Shown piece after piece: positions 59,036-64,000 of a DNA stretch of 64,000 nt; within the stretch, counting starts at the first letter, position 1, and each line of letters opens with the position of its first letter. The notes under the pieces are model-generated. The model was not told where the DNA came from. It did not search any database and worked only from the letters and a program-made list of their open reading frames with translations. A program made the position numbers and the translations under genes. The stretch spans positions 8,357,536-8,421,535 of the forward strand of contig NC_134524.1 of NCBI RefSeq assembly GCF_027942865.1, written 5' to 3'. The stretch is from Odontesthes bonariensis (lineage: Eukaryota > Chordata > Actinopteri > Atheriniformes > Atherinopsidae).

Positions 59036-62000
59036 AAATTGATAATGACTCTTTGAGTTATTTTGGTGTTTCTTTGCTCCTAGACATAATCACATCCTTT
59101 TTACTTTAAAAAAAATAATCAAAAGTGAAAAAAACATCATTCATCTGTGCAGAGACGTGATTTAATGACGTCTGAAACGTTGATTGTAGCAGTAAAAGTT
59201 AGCTGATATCCATCTACACTCTTAAACTGTTTAAAGGGTTGTAGATAACTGAAAAGTTGCATTGAATCCAGTTAGCATGAATGGCAAAAGCGTTCCAGGA
59301 ATAATGAAGCACCAGTGCGAAATATTCAGGTTGATGATGAACTGAGCAACAAATCTCTGTAAAACATCCACCCTAAGTACTACTTTGAGCTTCCTTAACA
59401 CGAAGAGCTTGAACGAGGCCCCACAGGTGAGTAAGGTCACATTTTTTTTACCACTTATAACTTCTTAAGCTGATTCCTTAAATTAGGATTAGGTTTGGGT
59501 TTTAAATTGTATGTTCAAACATGCATCACTTTCAAATATACTAAAATAAATTAAAGGAAATGTTCAGAATTCTTGCATTTTGTTGGCGTTGCGTTTTAGA
59601 GTGAATTGTTCTAACAGAAAAGATTCTGAATGTTTCTTTTTAATCACCCCATAAATAAGAAAACACCGTCAACAACCTGAACAAAGTCTATTTGCTCATA
59701 ATTTAAGGGAAGAAAATGTTAGTTTAACGAGGCTGAGAATGAGATAGGAATCAAACCCTGTCTAAAGAAACCTTCATTGGGTGTGAGATAGAGCATATTT
59801 ATGTGTGAAAACCACCACGGGCAGATAAAAAGGAAGTATTAATGACCTATTCAACAGTTTATTTGCTCCTTTTTAAAAGAAAAAGAAATTTGAGAAGTGA
59901 AAGCTGTGAACAAGGCTGAAAACCAGTATTAACTGGGTGTAACCAACAGACACAGCACGAACTCAGAAACATTTCTCAAAGCCCCATCAAAGAGCTACCT
60001 CGGGAAGAAATAAATGTATATAAACATGATCCAGAAACCCGGCCATCTTCCCCGGGTCCAAGTTCATTTCAGATAAAAAATGACATGAAATTGTTAACTG
60101 GAAATCATTGACGATGAATCCTCTGGGCTAAGACCCCACAGCATGCAGTTCAAAATCCAGCATTTGTGATGGTATGGATGTGCGTTAGTGAATATTACCT
60201 CTTCCTCATTCACCACAGAAGAAGTAACGAAATTTGGAAAAGATGTAAACCAACAAACTGTATCTAAAAACAACTGAATGTCTCAGTTTCTACGTTTTAT
60301 GTGTCATCTTTGTCCTATTTTTTTTATACAAAATTTGGGGTTAAAACTGATACAGAAATCCACTTTTTCTCACTTAAACACTTAAACACTTAAAACAAAG
60401 TGCAGCTGAAGTTAAATGTCTGTTTTAATTCACAGAAAACCAATGAACTACTGTTCAAAACATATCTTTAAATTTGTTGCTTTTCCTTACGATTCCTCTG
60501 ATAATTTGGATGTAATTGAATCCATTTTGATCCAAAATCCTGACTTTGGGATCTGAGTTCGATCCTAATTCCATAGCTCACTATTTTCTGAAATTTTACC
60601 GAACAATCTTTAATAAATTGAACAAAAACAAACATTTCCACAAGGAAAGTAATAATCACATGCAAATGGAAAGAAAGACTGAGCTCAGACACAAAAAGCA
60701 AGAACAGTAAAATCCAGCTTTTAAACGTATAAAGAAGTGACACAACTCATACTATATAATGTGAAATTATATTGTTTTTTAGAAAGTTGACTTTTAAATA
60801 CGTTTCCTTATAGATATACTTTAAAAGCAGGACTTCAGTCAAGTTTTTTCTTTATCTTTATGCCGTCTCTCCTAAAAATATTTAGATAATTCCGCCTCCA
60901 CTGTTTGAGTCTTTACTATTATTCTAAAATCTTGGAATCTTCCTTTAAAATGTGGACAATTCGATTTTTAAATGCTTTTACAGCAAGAGAATCCCCGTTT
61001 TGACTGACATGGGTCCTTTTATAGTTGCTCTTTTTTCTTGACGTGAAATAAATTGGTCACTGTCTATATTCTGTAATCTTTTAAATCGTCAAAAGCTTGA
61101 ACATTCTCATCATTTGTTAATGATTAACACTCCGCGTTTTAAGCCCAAAGCCTGATTTAAACAGATTTATGGACGAGAAAAACAACCTGCTGATCATTCT
61201 CTGTTCTCTAACATGTTCCATCGTTGGGCTGAGTCTCTCAGAGCATTTGATTCTGGTTTGGTTGTGTTGATTTTGACTTTTCTTTGCCAACGCTTTCACC
61301 AAGGAGAAGCTTGAGTCGAGTTGGTCTATTTTTGGAGCCTCGTTTGTTGACCTTTAAACAAATGAGTTTGCTTCTTTCATAAATCTTCTCGCTTCTATAC
61401 GCCTGACAACGTTGTCTCAAATGCAGGTTAAGATTTATCAGGGCAACGATCTCGTGGTGGCCTGGATTTGGTGGCTCTGACCCAAAAGTTATCAGAACAG
61501 TTATTAATGACTCCGGACAAACACAGAAACCAAGAGATGAACCGGGTAACTTTGGACTTTTGTCTGGTTGGTCGTTGGGACTTTAAATTACACCACTTCA
61601 GTGTTGACATTGTTCTGGGCGCGACACTTCTGGCGATTGTGTTATTGTGTCATACGGCCTTGAGATATTCAAATCAAAACAATAAAACAAACAAGGTGTA
61701 GCCTCTAACATGAAAAATATACATTCATGATGCAATTATTAAGGCTTTTAGAGGCTTTTAGATGCATTAATTCAATCTTTCAGAGGAAAACGTTGTGATA
61801 ATCCGTCTGAAAAGTTGTTAATCTTGGACTGTTTGTTAAATTTGGACACATTTTAGAAAAGCTGCTCATAATTAAGATCACAACTTTTTTTTATTCTATA
61901 TGTTTTCAAAGCATTTGATAGTTTGAATGTGATCGAAAACACCCACAGCACAGTGACATTAAAAATGACGGATGACCATTGGACCCTGAGACTGAGCCGA

Positions 62001-62060
62001 TAAACACCTGTTGAGTTTCAGGGGTGTAAAATGTAAAAAAAAAAAAAGGAAAGAAAGATT
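59036..62060. other. No gene recognised; 3 kb AT-rich upstream of cldn15
   Basis: Only short chance frames on both strands; no repeat identified. Confidence 0.45.
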
Positions 62061-62085
62061 GTGTGTGTGTGTGTGTGTGTGTGTG
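62061..62085. repeat. (GT)n microsatellite
   Basis: 25 bp of alternating GT about 50 bp upstream of the likely cldn15 TATA box. Confidence 0.95.
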
Positions 62086-62111
62086 CGCAGACGATAGGGG
62101 GAGGAGAGTCA

Positions 62112-62117
62112 TATAAA
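62112..62117 (+). promoter_or_regulatory. cldn15: Candidate TATA box of cldn15
   Basis: TATAAA in the context GAGTCATATAAATC, 172 bp upstream of the start codon. This would place transcription start at about 62145 with a 5' UTR of about 145 bp. Confidence 0.55.
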
Positions 62118-62288
62118 TCATTATACATATCCGTAGAGCTCGATGCATCTCACACCCCAGCAGACTCCTCACACTCTCACTCCTCAACAGGTGATCTGAT
62201 CTTCACAAACAAAACCCTAAAGATTTTTTATCAGAAAACCCGACGTCTGGATTTACTTTTTGACCGACTGCCGGGTTGTGGAAGGGTC

Positions 62289-63504
62289 ATGGATCCGATC
62301 GTGGAAGCAGTGGCTTTAATTTTGGGGTTCGTCGGATGGGTGATGGTGGGGGTTGCGCTGCCAAACCGTTACTGGAAGACCTCCACCGTGGATGGGAACG
62401 TCATCACCACCTCCACCATCTACGAGAACCTGTGGATGTCCTGTGCCACCGACTCCACCGGGGTGCACAACTGCAGGGAGTTCCCTTCGCTGCTTGCTTT
62501 GAGCGGTATGTTGATTAAAAAAAATGGATTAGTTAATGTTAGAAACTGTTTTAAGTGGATTTGATATGCGTATTCTACATATTTACCCATGATTGATCTG
62601 TTTGTTAGAGAATAAAGAGGTAATATAACGAAAAATACAGATTAAAGAAGAATTTTATGATTCTACGTGTCCCAAAAGTCCCAAAAGTCCCAAAAGTCCC
62701 AAAAGCAAACATCAAATCTTCAAACTGGGCTCATAACTTTAAGCACTTTTTTTCTCAACAGATGGCAGCGTTGTTGAATTCGGTTGCTTTTTGGGTTTTT
62801 CACCACAGGTTACATCCAAGCGTCTCGTGCCCTGATGATTGCATCGATAGTGTTGGGCACCTTTGGACTGTTTGCAGCCCTGATCGGAATCCAGTGTTCT
62901 AAAGCCGGGGGGGAAAACTACATTCTCAAAGGGAGGATCGCAGGCACCGCTGGGGTCCTTTTCATACTTCAAGGTAACAAAAAGCACTGAAAAAAGTAAG
63001 GCTTTTCAGAGCACTTTGATGGTTATGACCTGCTGATATACAGCCCTATAAATACAGAAGATAAAGGAAGTTATTCAGCAGAACGATAAATCTTGATTAT
63101 GTTTTATTGCACACACTGAAATCCGTCCTCCATAAATTTCTTCCTGGTTTTCTTTAAGACTTTTTAAATTACTGGCAGCCCCACTTCTGCTTTCGCAACC
63201 ATTAAAGAACTCAATTGTCTCTCAACAGGTATTTGCACTATGGTGTCAGTGTCCTGGTATGCCTTCAATATCACTCAGGACTTCTTCGATCCTTTTTATC
63301 CCGGGATAAGGTGAGATGCTGCCGGTGGAGGTGGCGTGGGACAAATAGGCCTTCAGGTCAGGTGTTGGCTGACTGAAACTCTGCTCTGTGACGCAGGTTT
63401 GAAATAGGAGAGGGGCTTTACATCGGCTGGTGCTCGGCGGTGCTCGCCATCGCTGGAGGGTCCTGCCTCACCTGCTCTTGCAAAATGGCCACAGAGGAAA
63501 AATA
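62289..63504 (+). CDS. cldn15: Claudin-15 (partial, last exon outside the window)
   Basis: A four-helix tight-junction protein that forms cation-selective paracellular pores in the gut. Four coding exons are present: 62289-62505, 62809-62973, 63229-63310 and 63397-63504. They give 190 codons and two bases of the next. The first extracellular loop has W29, ENLW at 46-49, C52 and C62. D55 and E64 sit at the same numbers as the acidic pore residues of human claudin-15. Diagnostic stretches are [53 protein letters not shown] and [17 protein letters not shown]. The last visible exon ends MATEEK at TA|GTGAGT, so the cytoplasmic tail with its PDZ motif lies past 64000. Intron 1 contains four copies of CCCAAAAGT. 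Neighbour of fis1 as in human. Confidence 0.95.
62671..62706. repeat. Four copies of a 9-bp tandem repeat in cldn15 intron 1
   Basis: CCCAAAAGT is repeated three times, followed by CCCAAAAGC. Confidence 0.95.
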
Positions 63505-64000
63505 GTGAGTTCACACCAACAACTTTATCTCTTTGTGTCTGTGTTTTGTACAGAGCTGAAGGATCTACAGTTACTTTTTCACTAAGCAGTTGTCCGACTT
63601 GTAGTTGATTAACCACAATTAATCAAAGCATTCTCTGATGTGCATTCTAACCTTTTTGTTGAGAGCCTTGTGAGGGCTGTTTTGTCACTGAGCAGATCCC
63701 AAAAGTTACCCGTGAAGACACTTTTCACTAAACTGTGGCAAAGCTTTATTCATTTCCCTTTGAAATGTAATAGAAGCACCTATCTGACGAATCATAGTCA
63801 TGTTTCTGTGGTGCAGAAATGCCAGGATTAAGTGAGTGTGGCTATCTGCGGCCATGAAAAGCGGCTTCTGATGGGCTCAGAATGCTTACTGCAGAAAGAG
63901 TTTGGCGCCCCCTGGTGGTCGGATAGAGTGCTTCGCAGGAAGAATTCACCTGATTGTAAACGGGTCGTAGCTTACTTTGCTTTCATTATGAGACCGAAGA

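Noticed and set aside
63810-63832. Acceptor-like GGTGCAG near the right edge as the last cldn15 exon
   Set aside because: Joining it to exon 4 gives an immediate stop and no claudin-15 tail; the real last exon most likely lies beyond 64000.
1-64000. CRISPR arrays, tRNA or rRNA genes, LTR retroelements, bacterial or viral genes
   Set aside because: No spacer-repeat structure, no intact cloverleaf gene, no paired long terminal repeats with a primer-binding site, and no such coding sequences were seen.

Overview
The window is nuclear DNA of a ray-finned fish, most likely a percomorph teleost. The genes have short coding exons, GT-AG introns and vertebrate protein families. The background is AT-rich and carries typical teleost repeats: CR1/L2-group LINEs, tRNA-derived SINEs, hAT and Tc1/mariner elements, a Penelope-like element and long (CA)n, (TA)n and poly-G runs. 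Nothing bacterial, viral or CRISPR-like is present.

Gene order, left to right: a minus-strand first exon of an unidentified gene (about 0.42-0.48 kb), facing mettl3 across a short shared promoter; mettl3 (+, 1.0-6.6 kb), complete, 11 coding exons, 590 residues; the 3' end of an unidentified minus-strand membrane-protein gene (7.67-8.05 kb), tail to tail with mettl3 and possibly starting at a CpG-rich first exon near 13.8-14.05 kb; about 22 kb without a recognised gene, holding decayed repeats (Penelope-like remnant 15.4-16.7 kb, LINE tails, nested hAT elements 26.3-28.4 kb); a TM4SF5-like tetraspan gene (-, 30.9-35.5 kb), complete; a repeat block (36.4-37.5 kb); a TMEM272-like gene (+, about 38.7-39.9 kb); cda, cytidine deaminase (+, 41.1-43.8 kb), complete, with an unusual GC-AG first intron; fis1 (+, 44.76-48.2 kb), complete; a 9-kb repeat block with a nearly intact 5'-truncated LINE, a decayed Tc1/mariner and a second nested DNA-transposon stack; and cldn15 (+, from 62.29 kb), claudin-15, whose last exon lies past the right edge.

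The genes do unrelated housekeeping or epithelial jobs: mRNA m6A methylation, pyrimidine salvage, mitochondrial fission, tight junctions and membrane tetraspan proteins. They do not form a functional cluster. fis1 next to cldn15 is also the human chr7q22 order, which supports both calls. I did not find a convincing new biological system. The items most worth following are the unidentified minus-strand membrane gene, the GC-AG intron with a 7-nt first coding exon in cda, two transposon-in-transposon stacks with perfect 8-bp target duplications, and a dispersed repeat family shared by 18.5 kb and the first intron of fis1. All exon joins were read by eye from splice consensus, frame and family similarity; no alignment was run.
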